Counted from the first letter of the stretch, positions 17,848 through 26,405 are shown. The stretch is DNA of 64,000 bases from Allomuricauda ruestringensis DSM 13258 (GCF_000224085.1 NC_015945.1:1685501-1749500); one strand, 5' to 3'. Notes: generated by a model not told the origin, from the letters alone. Numbers and translations: made by a program.

Positions 17848-18557
17848 AGACGCAGGTACATATTACCGTTTATTGTGTTGAGCTTTAATCGATGGGTTGC
17901 ATTGTCAAATCTGCCCTCCACTTTTTGGCCAACATAACGATCTATGACCTTAAGGTCAAGCTTTTCATCGGCATAGATGTTGCCGTGTATGGTCTCGGCA
18001 ATCAGGCGTGAATTCTTCATCACCAAATCGATTTCGCCGTTGATGGTCTGTAGGTCCATGTCACCGTCATATTTTTTGATGTCGATGTCACCATTGATCA
18101 AATCTGCGGTAAAATCCCCTTCAATAACTTCGGACCTTAGGTCGCCGTTTATGCTGCTAACCTTGAAGCTTGCATTTTTGGGGACATAGAGTACATAATT
18201 GAACTCGTAGGTATCTTCTTCCATGTACCCTCTGTGTTTTGAGTTGGGATTGTTTCTGTCCCACTCTTTCTGAAACGCCTTAAATAGAGGAATGGCGTCC
18301 GAGGCGATTTTGAGGCTAGAGCTTTTATCATCAATATCCAGCCCATAAAGATCAAGGAACTTTCCATTCTTTGTGGTAATGTCGGCCTTAAAATAGACCG
18401 TGGATTTATCCCAGGTCTTTACCTCGATGTTGTTGGCAAATTTTACATCCAAATCAATGGATTGTCCGGAATACTTAAAACTTTTTTCAATAATTTTTTG
18501 TGCACCCAGGGATAGGATGCCCAATCCCATAAATGCGGTGATGATTAATTTTTTCAT
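17844..18557 (-). CDS. Secreted DUF4097-like beta-helix protein
   Basis: The protein has 237 residues with a signal peptide (LIITAFMGLGILSLGAQ). The mature part has repeated short strands of the type found in DUF4097/auto-transporter-adhesin-head proteins: SSINGDLRSEVIEGDFTAD, LINGDIDIKKYDGDM, TINGEIDLVMKNS and TINGNMYLRL. It is the last gene of an ECF sigma, anti-sigma, DUF4097, DUF4097 cluster and is paralogous to the next gene upstream (both end in the same NGNMYLR motif). This arrangement implies an envelope-stress or surface-polymer role, but the function is unproven. Confidence 0.75.
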   Translation of the reverse strand: MKKLIITAFMGLGILSLGAQKIIEKSFKYSGQSIDLDVKFANNIEVKTWDKSTVYFKADITTKNGKFLDLYGLDIDDKSSSLKIASDAIPLFKAFQKEWDRNNPNSKHRGYMEEDTYEFNYVLYVPKNASFKVSSINGDLRSEVIEGDFTADLINGDIDIKKYDGDMDLQTINGEIDLVMKNSRLIAETIHGNIYADEKLDLKVIDRYVGQKVEGRFDNATHRLKLNTINGNMYLRL

Positions 18558-18605
18558 GACTGTTCAATTTTTGATTATATTTTTAATTGATGCTTTGTAA
18601 TGGTG

Positions 18606-18646
18606 AGTGCAGTCGAAGGATGAGTAGCAAACATCTCGACTGCGCT
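18606..18646. repeat. Dispersed palindromic repeat, copy 1
   Basis: The arms AGTGCAGTCGA (18606-18616) and TCGACTGCGCT (18636-18646) pair with one mismatch. The core TCTCGACTGCGCTCGA recurs in the intergenic region at 20917-20932, with close relatives near 43.7 kb and 44.1 kb. It lies between the two DUF4097-like genes. Confidence 0.6.
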
Positions 18647-18661
18647 CGATGGTTTTTGAGA

Positions 18662-19414
18662 TTATTTTTTTCTTAGGTACATATTTCCATTGGTCGATTT
18701 CATGGAAATTTTTACACCACCTCCGTTAATGGATGCCTTAATGTCTCTTCCCAAAACTGATTTTAATCCGTCTTTGTTCTCTGCTTGTACATCAAAGTCG
18801 GTATAAACGTTTCCGTTTAGGGTGCTCAAGGCCAAATTTGCCGGTGTACTACTGGGAAGACTCACATCTACCGCTCCGTTGGTGGAATACAGGGAAATAG
18901 GAGAGTTTTGGGCAACCTTTCCAAAAACCACTTCGAGTTGACCGTTCAAGGAGTTGGCGGTTACTGGCCCGTTTACGTTTAGTATTTTTACTCCCCCGTT
19001 AAGCTGGGCATCGGCCTCAATTTCTCCAGAAAAGCCATCGATTTCAATATCACCGTTCCATGTACTTTTTACGGCAACATTTTGTGAAGCGGGCAAATAA
19101 ATTTCGGCCCCCTTGTTTTTTCGGAGGTTGTAAACAATAAGAGTGTTGCCGTCCTGTACTACGGAAAATCCGATGTCGGTGTTGTCCGTGCCTCCTTCGC
19201 CGACCAATTTTAAGCCTTTGGCGCGCTCTGGCGTTTTTATCGCTGGGCCGGATTTGATCAACAGTTCGTTGGAGCTGTGGGTTTTTAACACAATGTCCGT
19301 TTTGGACTCTATTTTAACCCATTGGATGCCATTTAGGGATTTGGTGTAATCGCTTTGCGCTTTGGCAATACTGCCCATAAAAAGGGCCATTAAAATAAAT
19401 GTGATTTTTCTCAT
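18662..19414 (-). CDS. Secreted DUF4097-like beta-helix protein (paralogue)
   Basis: A 250-residue protein with a signal peptide (ITFILMALFMGSIAKAQ). The mature chain is a series of short beta-turn repeats, such as NGDIEIDGFSGEIEADAQLNG, NGQLEVVFG, NGAVDVSLPSS, NGNVYTDF and NGNMYLRKK, as expected for a right-handed beta-helix of the DUF4097 type. It lies 20 nt downstream of the anti-sigma gene, so it is probably in the sigma regulon. The downstream gene is a related copy separated by a palindromic repeat. Confidence 0.75.
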   Translation of the reverse strand: MRKITFILMALFMGSIAKAQSDYTKSLNGIQWVKIESKTDIVLKTHSSNELLIKSGPAIKTPERAKGLKLVGEGGTDNTDIGFSVVQDGNTLIVYNLRKNKGAEIYLPASQNVAVKSTWNGDIEIDGFSGEIEADAQLNGGVKILNVNGPVTANSLNGQLEVVFGKVAQNSPISLYSTNGAVDVSLPSSTPANLALSTLNGNVYTDFDVQAENKDGLKSVLGRDIKASINGGGVKISMKSTNGNMYLRKK

Positions 19415-19434
19415 GATATTCGCTTTTTTGATGT

Positions 19435-20220
19435 TTATGTTATGCTTGGCAATACTGCCCTGATTTGCTCTTTTATAAAGGGTTGTGTGTCTTCTTTTTC
19501 CAATAATTTCTTCATGGGTTCGGCCGCTTTTTTCTCCTGTATCTGCACCAATGCTTGTATTATGGCCACCTGAATACTTGGATTTTTCTCCTGTGCCAAG
19601 GCTTCAATAAAGGTGCTCTTTACCGTTTCGGAGGAGCTGAACTTCGCCAAGGCTTCAAAAGCGCTCATACGAACGTTGTCGTTTTCATCGTACAGCAATC
19701 GGTTGGCCAATGCTAGGATGATGGCTTTATCTGGCCGATCAAATTCCTCGATATAGTTGACCCCCTGTATGCGCTTACTTGCGGATTGATTTTCCATTAG
19801 CGACAGCATAGCTGTTTGCTTCATTTGATTGGTTTCATCCTGTAATTGAGCGATATTTTGATTTACTTTCCTTTGTTGAAACATACTTCCCATTTGAAAA
19901 GCGACTGCCAAAAGGGCAATGCTGGCAGCAATTTTCAATAGGTTTCCTGTCCAACCTGATGAAGTTTTTGATTCCATTTGAACCACCTTGCCTTGATTGT
20001 TCTTTTCTAGTTCAAGAGCTGCTTCAAACTTTGTTTTAAGCCTGTTCGTGGGGATTGGAATTTCTTTTTCAAAAACATTGAAGAAGGCTTTCATCTCCTC
20101 TAGCTCCTTTTTGCATTCGGTACATTGTTCTAGGTGTTGTTCAAACTTGGCTTTTTCAGACTTGTCCAATATGCCATCCAGATAATCCGGTATTTGGTCA
20201 AAAACATGTTGCTTTTCCAT
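19435..20220 (-). CDS. Anti-sigma factor with zinc finger, TM helix and HEAT-like repeats
   Basis: The protein has 261 residues from ATG 20220, 2 nt beyond the sigma-factor stop; the longer upstream frame would overlap the sigma gene and is rejected. The N-terminus carries the zf-HC2 signature H-x3-C-x2-C (EQHLEQCTECK, residues ~28-38). One membrane helix (LLKIAASIALLAVAF) precedes a C-terminal domain with HEAT-like helical repeats: NVRMSAFEALAKFSS, NPSIQVAIIQALVQI and KKLLEKE. Anti-sigma factors of this type hold the partner ECF sigma at the membrane. A HEAT-repeat sensor domain is a Bacteroidota variation. Cotranscription with the sigma gene is almost certain. Confidence 0.85.
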   Translation of the reverse strand: MEKQHVFDQIPDYLDGILDKSEKAKFEQHLEQCTECKKELEEMKAFFNVFEKEIPIPTNRLKTKFEAALELEKNNQGKVVQMESKTSSGWTGNLLKIAASIALLAVAFQMGSMFQQRKVNQNIAQLQDETNQMKQTAMLSLMENQSASKRIQGVNYIEEFDRPDKAIILALANRLLYDENDNVRMSAFEALAKFSSSETVKSTFIEALAQEKNPSIQVAIIQALVQIQEKKAAEPMKKLLEKEDTQPFIKEQIRAVLPSIT

Positions 20221-20222
20221 GG

Positions 20223-20768
20223 CTATATACTTTCTAAATAAATATTCTTCAATTTTTTTAAAATCCTGCACACTCGGGTTTTTACAGCTCCTGGGGTGCT
20301 CCCCATTATTTCGGCCAAATCTTCGTACCGCACTTCCTTGTATCGGTTCAAAATCACAAGCTCCCTGTCATATGGGTCAAGCTGGCTCAAGGCATACTTT
20401 AGGTGAGCATTGTTTTCAGAAGCATCCTCCTCATCTTCCACTGCTTTGTGTGCCAGAACTTCGATATCGTCATGCGGTCTTTGGTTCCTTGTGTAATGTG
20501 TTTTTAGGCTGTTCCGTGCTATGGTGAACATCCAAGACAAGAAAGACCCATTATTGTATGAGTTCCGATACTTGATCAGTTTGTAAAAAACATCCTGTGT
20601 AAGATCTTCGGCCAACATACGATCACCCGACATTTTGTACAGAAAATTGTACACGTGTTTGTGGTGTCGGTCAAAAAGTTCCTTGAGCAAATCCAAGTCG
20701 CCGTCGGATACTTTTTGCATGATCATTTCATCTGAAAGTGTTTCCAAATGCTGTTTTTTAGTTGGCAT
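20223..20768 (-). CDS. ECF-type RNA polymerase sigma factor
   Basis: A 181-residue two-domain sigma factor. Region 2 includes LFDRHHKHVYNFLYKMSGDRMLAEDLTQDVFYKL, and region 4 has a helix-turn-helix in RYEDLAEIMGSTPGAVKTRVCRI. It initiates its own gene cluster together with the anti-sigma and two DUF4097-like surface proteins. A sequence resembling ECF autoregulatory promoters lies 10-36 nt upstream of the ATG. It lacks additional domains, and no receptor-type transducer is adjacent, so control is most likely by the zf-HC2 anti-sigma. Confidence 0.9.
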   Translation of the reverse strand: MPTKKQHLETLSDEMIMQKVSDGDLDLLKELFDRHHKHVYNFLYKMSGDRMLAEDLTQDVFYKLIKYRNSYNNGSFLSWMFTIARNSLKTHYTRNQRPHDDIEVLAHKAVEDEEDASENNAHLKYALSQLDPYDRELVILNRYKEVRYEDLAEIMGSTPGAVKTRVCRILKKLKNIYLESI

Positions 20769-20776
20769 TTACTTTA

Positions 20777-20804
20777 TATAGTCAGGAAATTAAGAAAGGT
20801 TACA
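20777..20804 (-). promoter_or_regulatory. Candidate ECF autoregulatory promoter
   Basis: Reading toward the sigma gene, TGTAACCTTTC (20804-20794) is followed after 10 nt by GACTATA (20783-20777), with the ATG at 20768. A GTAAC-type -35 and a GAC-containing -10 is the general pattern of ECF promoters, and the position fits autoregulation. The call is tentative and unsupported by a second copy. Confidence 0.35.
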
Positions 20805-20876
20805 GAAAGGGGGTGAAAAAAATAAAAAATTGTTTGATGGAGTGGTAAGTTTGTAATAATCAAGGTTTAGTGGTGG

Positions 20877-20940
20877 GGTCTCGAACTTAGTCGAGCTAGG
20901 GTTATACGTGCCGAGGTCTCGACTGCGCTCGACCTGACAC
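20877..20940. repeat. Dispersed palindromic repeat, copy 2
   Basis: The left arm TCGAACTTAGTCGAG pairs imperfectly with CTCGACTGCGCTCGA on the right, and the end CGACCTGACAC is shared with the copy near 43.8 kb. It lies between the sigma gene promoter and the FeoB-associated gene, an intergenic stretch without coding potential. Confidence 0.6.
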
Positions 20941-20965
20941 TATTCACGTATAAATTTAAGGTAGA

Positions 20966-21109
20966 TTAACTACAGCCACAATTGTCCTGGCCACAGGAAT
21001 TGGAATTGTTGTTCCCTTTGCTGAAGAGTGATTTTGGAAGCAAGAATTTCCAAACCAAATAGCCTGCTGCAACGAGCAAGGTTCCGTATGCCAATATTTG
21101 TTGGATCAT
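20966..21109 (-). CDS. FeoB-associated Cys-rich membrane protein
   Basis: This is a short gene found by reading the gap downstream of feoB. ATG 21109 to TAA 20966 gives 47 residues: one hydrophobic helix (ILAYGTLLVAAGYLVWKFLL), a basic/polar linker and a cysteine-rich tail (SCGQDNCGCS). This matches the small proteins that accompany FeoB in many Bacteroidota. It starts 7 nt after the feoB stop, so it is part of the feo operon. The cysteines may bind Fe(II) or Fe-S during uptake, but the role is not established. Confidence 0.82.
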   Translation of the reverse strand: MIQQILAYGTLLVAAGYLVWKFLLPKSLFSKGNNNSNSCGQDNCGCS

Positions 21110-21116
21110 CTTTGTA

Positions 21117-23333
21117 TTAACTTAGGATTTGGTATGCTATCAAAGCTACAATATAAGCAAAAACACTCATAAAGCCCAATTGAATCATGGGCCATTTCCA
21201 TGAGTTGGTCTCTCTTTTTACAATCGCGAGCGTGCTCATACATTGCATGGCAAATGCATAAAAGAGCATCAAAGAAATACCCGAGGCCAAATTGAACAGC
21301 GGCTCGCCATCTTCATCCAGCTCAGCGGCCATTCTATTTTTAATGGTTTCTTCTTCGTCGTTGCCCACACTGTAAATGGTTGCCAAGGTTCCCACGAAAA
21401 CTTCGCGGGCGGCAAAGGAGGTCAAAACTGCGATGCCAATTTTCCAGTCGTACCCCAAAGGTCTTACCAAAGGTTCAAAGGCTTTTCCCGCTTGGCCAAT
21501 ATAGGAATGCTCCAACTTATAGCTCGATATTTCCTGCGCCACGGCTCTTTCGGAAAGTTCTGCGGTCAAAACCTGAATGGAATCCTGAAGGGCATTGGGC
21601 GCCATACCTTCCGTTTCTGCAGATTCACGATACGATGCTACGTTGTTTTGGATGTAATTTTTACTGTAGGTGCTCAACCCTTCATTTTCAATTCGCTTTG
21701 TCACGATACGGTCGGCATCCTGAAAATCATCGGAATAACCATTGGAACCTAAGAACCACAATACAATGGAGATGGCCAAGATGATTTTACCAGCACCTAG
21801 CACAAAACTCTTGGTTTTTTCTATTACGGTGTAGACCACATTTTTCACCAAAGGAAGGCGGTAAGTGGGCATTTCCATCATAAAAACGGACCTACTTTGT
21901 ATGTTGAGGATTTTATTCAACACCATTGCGGACAATAGGGCCATTCCAAAACCAATCATATACAAAAGCATCAAGGTCAATGCCTGGTAGCTAAGCCCTA
22001 AGAAACTGCCTTCTGGAATTACCAGGGCAATCAAAATCAAATACACGGGCAATCTGGCAGAACAGGTGGTAAATGGTGTCACCAAAATAGTAATCAGCCT
22101 TTCTTTCCAATTTTCTATAGTACGTGTGGCCATAATAGCGGGGATGGCACATGCATTTCCTGATATTAGGGGCACTACACTTTTTCCGCTCAATCCAAAC
22201 GGACGCATTAAACGATCCATTAAAAAGACGACACGGCTCATATACCCTGATTCTTCCAAAAGGGATATGAAAAGGAACAAAAAGGCTATCTGAGGTATAA
22301 AAATTACAATTCCGCCAATACCGGCGATGATACCTTCGGCCAACAAATCCGTAAACAAACCTGCTGGCAAGGTGTTTTTCACCCATTCACTGGCCAAGGC
22401 AAATTTTTCATCTATAAAATCCATCGGGTAGCCGCTCCAATCAAAAATAGCTTGGAATATCAGCAACAAAATGGCAAAAAAGATGAGGTAACCAAAAACT
22501 TTATGTGTCAGAATTTTGTCCAAGGAAGCTCGTAGGCCCTTGGCGGCCATAAAATCCACCTTATAGGTTTCCTTTAAAATATTGTTGATGAGCTGATATC
22601 GAAGTACGGTTTCCTTATGCTGTAATTTTTTGAGCTCGTCCTTGGACTTGGTGGCAAAATCCGTGGCATCTTGTATCCGCTTTTTTTCAATGGGCATAAA
22701 GTTCACGTCTTGCGTGATTACCAACCATAGTTTGTACAAGTCTTCTTGTGGGAAGGTCTTTTTCAGACGGTCAAAATATTCAGGGGAGATTCTGGTCGGG
22801 TCCAGTAAGGATTTGGAAGAAATGCTTTTATAGTCTGCAATGAGCTCCTTTATGCGTTCAATTCCCGTGTTTTTTCGTGTACTGACCAAAGCAATTTTGG
22901 TGTCCAACTTTGTTTCCATGGCATCAACGTCAAGCGATATCCCCTTGCGACCCATCCTATCTGCCATATTGATGACCAAAATGGTCGGAATCTTAAGATC
23001 TTTAATCTGGGTAAAAAGAAGTAGGTTCCTTTTCAGGTTTTCCACATCGCTGATCACCACGGCCACATCGGGGTAGTCCTTGTCATTTTTATTGAGCAGG
23101 AGCTCCACTACGAGGCTTTCGTCCAAAGAAGTAGTGTTTAAGCTGTAGGTGCCCGGAAGGTCGAGAATATGTGCTTTAACTCCTCGGGGAAGTTTACAGA
23201 TTCCTTCTTTTTTCTCTACGGTGATACCTGGATAGTTGCCTACTTTTTGCTTGAGTCCGGTAAGTTGATTAAAAACTGAGGTTTTTCCGGTATTGGGATT
23301 GCCGATGAGGGCTACGTTGATGTTTTTGCTCAT
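21117..23333 (-). CDS. feoB: Ferrous iron transporter FeoB
   Basis: The protein has 738 residues. The N-terminal G domain has G1 (GNPNTGKTSVFN), the G3 motif DLPGTYSL and the G4 motif NMAD, followed by a helical GDI-like region. The C-terminal membrane domain has two gate segments, including VPLISGNACAIPAIMATRTI and TPFTTCSARLPVYL with the conserved cysteines. It moves Fe(II) across the inner membrane using GTP hydrolysis for gating. FeoA is upstream with a 4-nt ATGA overlap, and the Cys-rich partner follows. Length and domain order are complete. Confidence 0.96.
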   Translation of the reverse strand: MSKNINVALIGNPNTGKTSVFNQLTGLKQKVGNYPGITVEKKEGICKLPRGVKAHILDLPGTYSLNTTSLDESLVVELLLNKNDKDYPDVAVVISDVENLKRNLLLFTQIKDLKIPTILVINMADRMGRKGISLDVDAMETKLDTKIALVSTRKNTGIERIKELIADYKSISSKSLLDPTRISPEYFDRLKKTFPQEDLYKLWLVITQDVNFMPIEKKRIQDATDFATKSKDELKKLQHKETVLRYQLINNILKETYKVDFMAAKGLRASLDKILTHKVFGYLIFFAILLLIFQAIFDWSGYPMDFIDEKFALASEWVKNTLPAGLFTDLLAEGIIAGIGGIVIFIPQIAFLFLFISLLEESGYMSRVVFLMDRLMRPFGLSGKSVVPLISGNACAIPAIMATRTIENWKERLITILVTPFTTCSARLPVYLILIALVIPEGSFLGLSYQALTLMLLYMIGFGMALLSAMVLNKILNIQSRSVFMMEMPTYRLPLVKNVVYTVIEKTKSFVLGAGKIILAISIVLWFLGSNGYSDDFQDADRIVTKRIENEGLSTYSKNYIQNNVASYRESAETEGMAPNALQDSIQVLTAELSERAVAQEISSYKLEHSYIGQAGKAFEPLVRPLGYDWKIGIAVLTSFAAREVFVGTLATIYSVGNDEEETIKNRMAAELDEDGEPLFNLASGISLMLFYAFAMQCMSTLAIVKRETNSWKWPMIQLGFMSVFAYIVALIAYQILS

Positions 23334-23572
23334 TTGGCCTGTGTTTCATCAATAATATCCAGCTCAATGAGTACTGCCAAGGACCTTCTTATTGCCAAAT
23401 GACTTCCGCTGAGATTAATGTAGATGGGATCGTTTAGGGGCGCAATTTGTAAAAGCTCGACGCTGTTCCCTGGAAGACAGCCCAACTCCATTAATTTTAC
23501 AGGGAGGATATGCTCGGTAAAATCCTTGATAATGCCCTTTTGTCCATATCGTAAATCTGCTACGGTCGCCAC
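23330..23572 (-). CDS. feoA: FeoA-family SH3-like protein
   Basis: An 80-residue protein with a FeoA core: G-x-KGIIKDF, then HILPVKLMELGCLPGNSVELLQIAPLNDPIYINLSGSHLAIRRS. FeoA assists FeoB in Fe(II) uptake, probably by binding its cytoplasmic domain. The frame opens with GTG at 23572 (no ATG in a suitable position), and its TGA overlaps the feoB ATG. Coupled translation with feoB is therefore likely. Confidence 0.92.
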   Translation of the reverse strand: MATVADLRYGQKGIIKDFTEHILPVKLMELGCLPGNSVELLQIAPLNDPIYINLSGSHLAIRRSLAVLIELDIIDETQAK

Positions 23573-23661
23573 TGTTCTTATTTAGAATAAATTTAATTAA
23601 GAGCAAAAATAAGTAAAAAAGTGAAATTACGAGGTGTATTCATAGAGAAAGGTGCCAGGAT

Positions 23662-24336
23662 TTACTCTTTGTAACTGGCTTCAAGTATTTTAATGTCTTC
23701 CAAAAGCTTGTCGATATCTTCACGATTGGTGCCATCATAAAAACCACGAATGCGTTTTTCCTTGTCCACCAAAATAAAGTTTTCTGTGTGGATCATATCA
23801 AAAGGCCCTCCATCACCATCATTTTTAACCGCTAGGTACGATTTTCGCGCCAACTCATAAATCTGTTTTTTATCCCCTGTTACCAAGTTCCATTTGCTAT
23901 CCACTACGCCTTTTTCCAAGGCATATCTTTTTAATTGGGCGACAGTATCGATTTCCGGGGTCACAGAGTGGGAGAGGAGCATAATATTGGGGTCATCCAG
24001 AAGAGCGTCCTGTATTTCCGTCATGTTTTTGGTCATGATCGGGCAAATGGTGAGGCATGTGGTAAAAAAGAAGTCGGCCACATAAATCTTGTCCTTGTAA
24101 TTTTCCTGGGTGATGGTATCCCCGTTTTGGTTCAACAAGGCAAAATCAGCCACTTTATGGTATTTTTTGGTGTAGTGCAAAGTGCTGTCCACTAAAGATT
24201 TATCCACCATAGAGGGTTGATATATGGGAAGCATTTTCTTGGGTTGCAGGGCATTATAGAAAAGATAGACTATAACTGCTGATAGCCCCAACATCACGAT
24301 TCCAAACAGCTTATACTTTGCAAAAAATAATCCCAT
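23662..24336 (-). CDS. SCO1/SenC-family copper chaperone/thioredoxin-like protein
   Basis: The protein has 224 residues from ATG 24336. A membrane anchor near the N-terminus (KLFGIVMLGLSAVIVYLFYNAL) is followed by a thioredoxin-fold domain. The metal motif C-x3-C is present (TCLTIC), and the later conserved His lies in MIHTENFILVDKEKRIRGFYDG. SCO proteins deliver copper to the CuA centre of cytochrome c oxidase or act as a thiol-disulfide reductase. It is divergent from rseP and appears monocistronic. No cytochrome aa3 genes lie in the window, so its target is elsewhere. Confidence 0.88.
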   Translation of the reverse strand: MGLFFAKYKLFGIVMLGLSAVIVYLFYNALQPKKMLPIYQPSMVDKSLVDSTLHYTKKYHKVADFALLNQNGDTITQENYKDKIYVADFFFTTCLTICPIMTKNMTEIQDALLDDPNIMLLSHSVTPEIDTVAQLKRYALEKGVVDSKWNLVTGDKKQIYELARKSYLAVKNDGDGGPFDMIHTENFILVDKEKRIRGFYDGTNREDIDKLLEDIKILEASYKE

Positions 24337-24456
24337 GTTTACAAAATTACGGCCCAAATGGCTATTCCTCAAGGATAAAGCCACTAATTGTTGCTAAATC
24401 TTTCTTAAATCATGAAGGGATCAAATTTGTCGTTTTTTTATCAATACCTAAAAGGT

Positions 24457-24464
24457 TACTTTTG
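24457..24464 (+). promoter_or_regulatory. -7 element of the rseP promoter
   Basis: TACTTTTG matches the Bacteroidota TAnnTTTG -7 consensus exactly. It ends 23 bp before the ATG of the protease gene at 24488, which rules out the earlier in-frame start at 24464. Confidence 0.6.
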
Positions 24465-24487
24465 TGCGTTTTAACAAAAGACGACGA

Positions 24488-25843
24488 ATGACCCCTATAG
24501 TAATAAAGACCATACAATTCTTTTTGAGCTTATCGCTTCTCATCGTGCTTCACGAGTTAGGGCATTTTATCCCTGCAAAGCTTTTTAAGACCAGGGTAGA
24601 GAAGTTTTATCTCTTTTTTGATGTCAAGTTTTCCCTTTTCAAAAAGAAAATAGGGGAAACCGTTTACGGAATTGGTTGGTTGCCCTTGGGCGGATATGTG
24701 AAGATATCCGGGATGATCGACGAGAGTATGGACAAGGAGCAGATGCAGCAAGAGCCAAAACCTTGGGAGTTTCGAAGTAAACCGGCTTGGCAGAGATTGA
24801 TCATTATGCTGGGCGGGGTTACGGTGAACTTTATTTTGGCTGTTGTAATTTACATTGGGATGGCCTATTCTTATGGCGACCAATATATTCCCATGGATAG
24901 TTTAAAAGATGGGGTTTGGGTAATAGAAAAGAAAATTGGGGATGAAGTAGGTATACAGACCGGGGATAAAATTATTGCTGTTGATGGCGAAGAGTTAAAA
25001 ACCTTTAATAGCGTATTTGTTGAGTTGATTAATGGAAACAATATTACTATAGAGAGGGACGGCCAGCGTATAGAAAAAGAAATCCCCATTGATTTTATCT
25101 CCACTTTGATTGAAGACGAGGATAAGATTCGGTTCCTAAGTTTTAGAGTTCCGTTCCAAGTAAATAAAATCCCCAAAGCATCACACAATAAAACAGCAGG
25201 GTTTCAATCCAAAGATAAATTCTTGACCATTAATGGTTCCGAAGCCGTTTACAGGGATCAAGTGATGGATATGCTGGAAAAGAACAAGGACAAAGACATC
25301 AACATTGTGGTAGAACGTGCTGATGGAACACGGTCCAATATTGTAGCCCATGTCGATGAGGAAGGTAAATTAGGTTTGGAGATTGGGGGATATACCATGG
25401 ATGATTTGCAAGAAGAAGGGTATTTAGAGGTAGAAACTGAAAAATATACCTTTTTGGAAGCCATTCCGGCAGGAATTGACAAAGGTGTTTCCACTCTATC
25501 CAGTTACGTAAAGCAATTAAAGAAGATTTTTAATCCTGAAACAGGAGCTTATAAGGGTGTGGGAGGTTTTGCCGCTATTGGTGGCATGTTCCCCGATACT
25601 TGGAACTGGCCTGCATTTTGGGCGACAACGGCATTTATTTCCATTATTTTGGCCTTTATGAACATTCTGCCTATCCCCGCATTGGACGGCGGACACGTTA
25701 TGTTCTTGTTGTACGAAATGGTTACGGGCCGTAAACCCAGCGATAGATTTTTGGAGTATGCCCAAATGGTCGGATTCTTTCTATTGATTGCTTTGTTGCT
25801 GTTTGCCAATGGAAATGATTTATATAAATGGCTTTTTAAATAG
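24488..25843 (+). CDS. rseP: RseP/site-2-type intramembrane zinc metalloprotease
   Basis: The protein has 451 residues from ATG 24488. The active-site motif HELGH is in the first membrane helix (LIVLHELGHFIPAKLF), and the second zinc ligand is in NILPIPALDGGHVMF near the C-terminus. Two PDZ-like regions lie between them (residues ~140-320). S2P proteases cleave membrane-bound anti-sigma factors. One substrate candidate in this window is the zf-HC2 anti-sigma at 19.4 kb, although that link is inference. The promoter and start are supported by the -7 element at 24457. The gene is monocistronic and followed by tRNA-Asn. Confidence 0.92.
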   Translation: MTPIVIKTIQFFLSLSLLIVLHELGHFIPAKLFKTRVEKFYLFFDVKFSLFKKKIGETVYGIGWLPLGGYVKISGMIDESMDKEQMQQEPKPWEFRSKPAWQRLIIMLGGVTVNFILAVVIYIGMAYSYGDQYIPMDSLKDGVWVIEKKIGDEVGIQTGDKIIAVDGEELKTFNSVFVELINGNNITIERDGQRIEKEIPIDFISTLIEDEDKIRFLSFRVPFQVNKIPKASHNKTAGFQSKDKFLTINGSEAVYRDQVMDMLEKNKDKDINIVVERADGTRSNIVAHVDEEGKLGLEIGGYTMDDLQEEGYLEVETEKYTFLEAIPAGIDKGVSTLSSYVKQLKKIFNPETGAYKGVGGFAAIGGMFPDTWNWPAFWATTAFISIILAFMNILPIPALDGGHVMFLLYEMVTGRKPSDRFLEYAQMVGFFLLIALLLFANGNDLYKWLFK

Positions 25844-25883
25844 AAAAGCAAATTTTTTGTTTGTGGTGTAAAAAAGATTCTTT

Positions 25884-25891
25884 TATATTTG
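25884..25891 (+). promoter_or_regulatory. tRNA-Asn promoter -7 element
   Basis: TATATTTG is a perfect TAnnTTTG element, 21 bp before the mature tRNA 5' end. A TTTG at 25860-25863 is 20 bp upstream of it, a suitable spacing for the -33 element. Confidence 0.65.
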
Positions 25892-25912
25892 CACCCGCTT
25901 AAGGTAAAATAT

Positions 25913-25986
25913 TCCTCCTTAGCTCAGTTGGTTAGAGCATCTGACTGTTAATCAGAGGGTCCTTGGTTCGAGCCCAAGAGGAGGAG
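25913..25986 (+). tRNA. tRNA-Asn (GTT)
   Basis: A 74-nt cloverleaf. The acceptor stem is TCCTCCT/AGGAGGA with discriminator G. The D arm contains AGCTCAGTTGGTTAGAGC. The anticodon loop is CTGTTAA (anticodon GTT), and the T arm is CTTGG-TTCGAGC-CCAAG. CCA is not fully encoded (GCA follows). Confidence 0.95.
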
Positions 25987-25995
25987 CAGAGATAA

Positions 25996-26025
25996 AAATC
26001 CAATACTAGAAATAGTGTTGGATTT
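25996..26025 (+). terminator. Rho-independent terminator of tRNA-Asn
   Basis: The 13-bp stem AAATCCAATACTA / TAGTGTTGGATTT (one G-U pair) has a GAAA tetraloop and is followed by a T-rich tail (TGTTGTTTTAT). It begins 10 nt after the tRNA. Confidence 0.8.
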
Positions 26026-26197
26026 TGTTGTTTTATAGGGTGTTACCATGATAGTGGAAACTCAAACATCCATCATAATTTCTGTAACCTAATAAAAAAA
26101 GGTGTACAAAAAGGTTACATCAAACACTTAAAAAGGTTGCAACCTCATTCCGAATTGTGTGCCAATTGTTTAATCAAAACAAATTATCTATTCGCTT

Positions 26198-26290
26198 TAT
26201 CATAAATAAGGCAAGACAAAAGCAAGTTCAAGTGTCATTCCTGTTGTTCCCTGAGCGAAGTTGATGGGAAGCAGGAATCCATTTATGATA
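26198..26290. repeat. Composite palindromic intergenic element
   Basis: The outer arms TATCATAAAT (26198-26207) and ATTTATGATA (26281-26290) are perfectly complementary. They enclose an inner pair, ATTCCTG and CAGGAAT, around a TTCCCTGAGCGAAG core. The nested-arm layout resembles the element at 56.7 kb. The element lies just outside the left island boundary, and the flanking bases 26026-26197 and 26291-26357 show no gene. Confidence 0.5.
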
Positions 26291-26357
26291 CAAGGAAACA
26301 GCTATCCACAAGCAAACTACTTAATTTGCAAATTGAGCCTATTGTTTCCAATATTAT

Positions 26358-26405
26358 TTTATTGAATCATTCGGAAGTCAAAAAGTAGCCCCGGCAAGAA
26401 TCGAA
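26358..26405. repeat. Left attachment-site repeat with displaced tRNA-Arg 3' end
   Basis: This 48-bp sequence is identical to 33507-33554 except G26373 versus A33522. Bases 26386-26405 equal the terminal 20 nt of tRNA-Arg(CCT) on the minus strand. No complete tRNA is present here, so this is the tail left by site-specific integration. Confidence 0.85.

Noticed and set aside
20221..20271. Upstream extension of the anti-sigma gene
   Set aside because: It overlaps the sigma-factor coding end; ATG 20220 gives the normal zf-HC2 start 2 nt after the stop.
20794..20804. GTAACC upstream of the ECF sigma gene as a regulon site
   Set aside because: Only one half-site, and its position relative to the start fits an ECF -35 better than the -41 palindrome.
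26088..26140. GTAACC ... GGTTAC pair in the left island flank as another regulon site
   Set aside because: The half-sites are about 23 bp apart instead of 4, and no gene with a -7 element follows at the required spacing.
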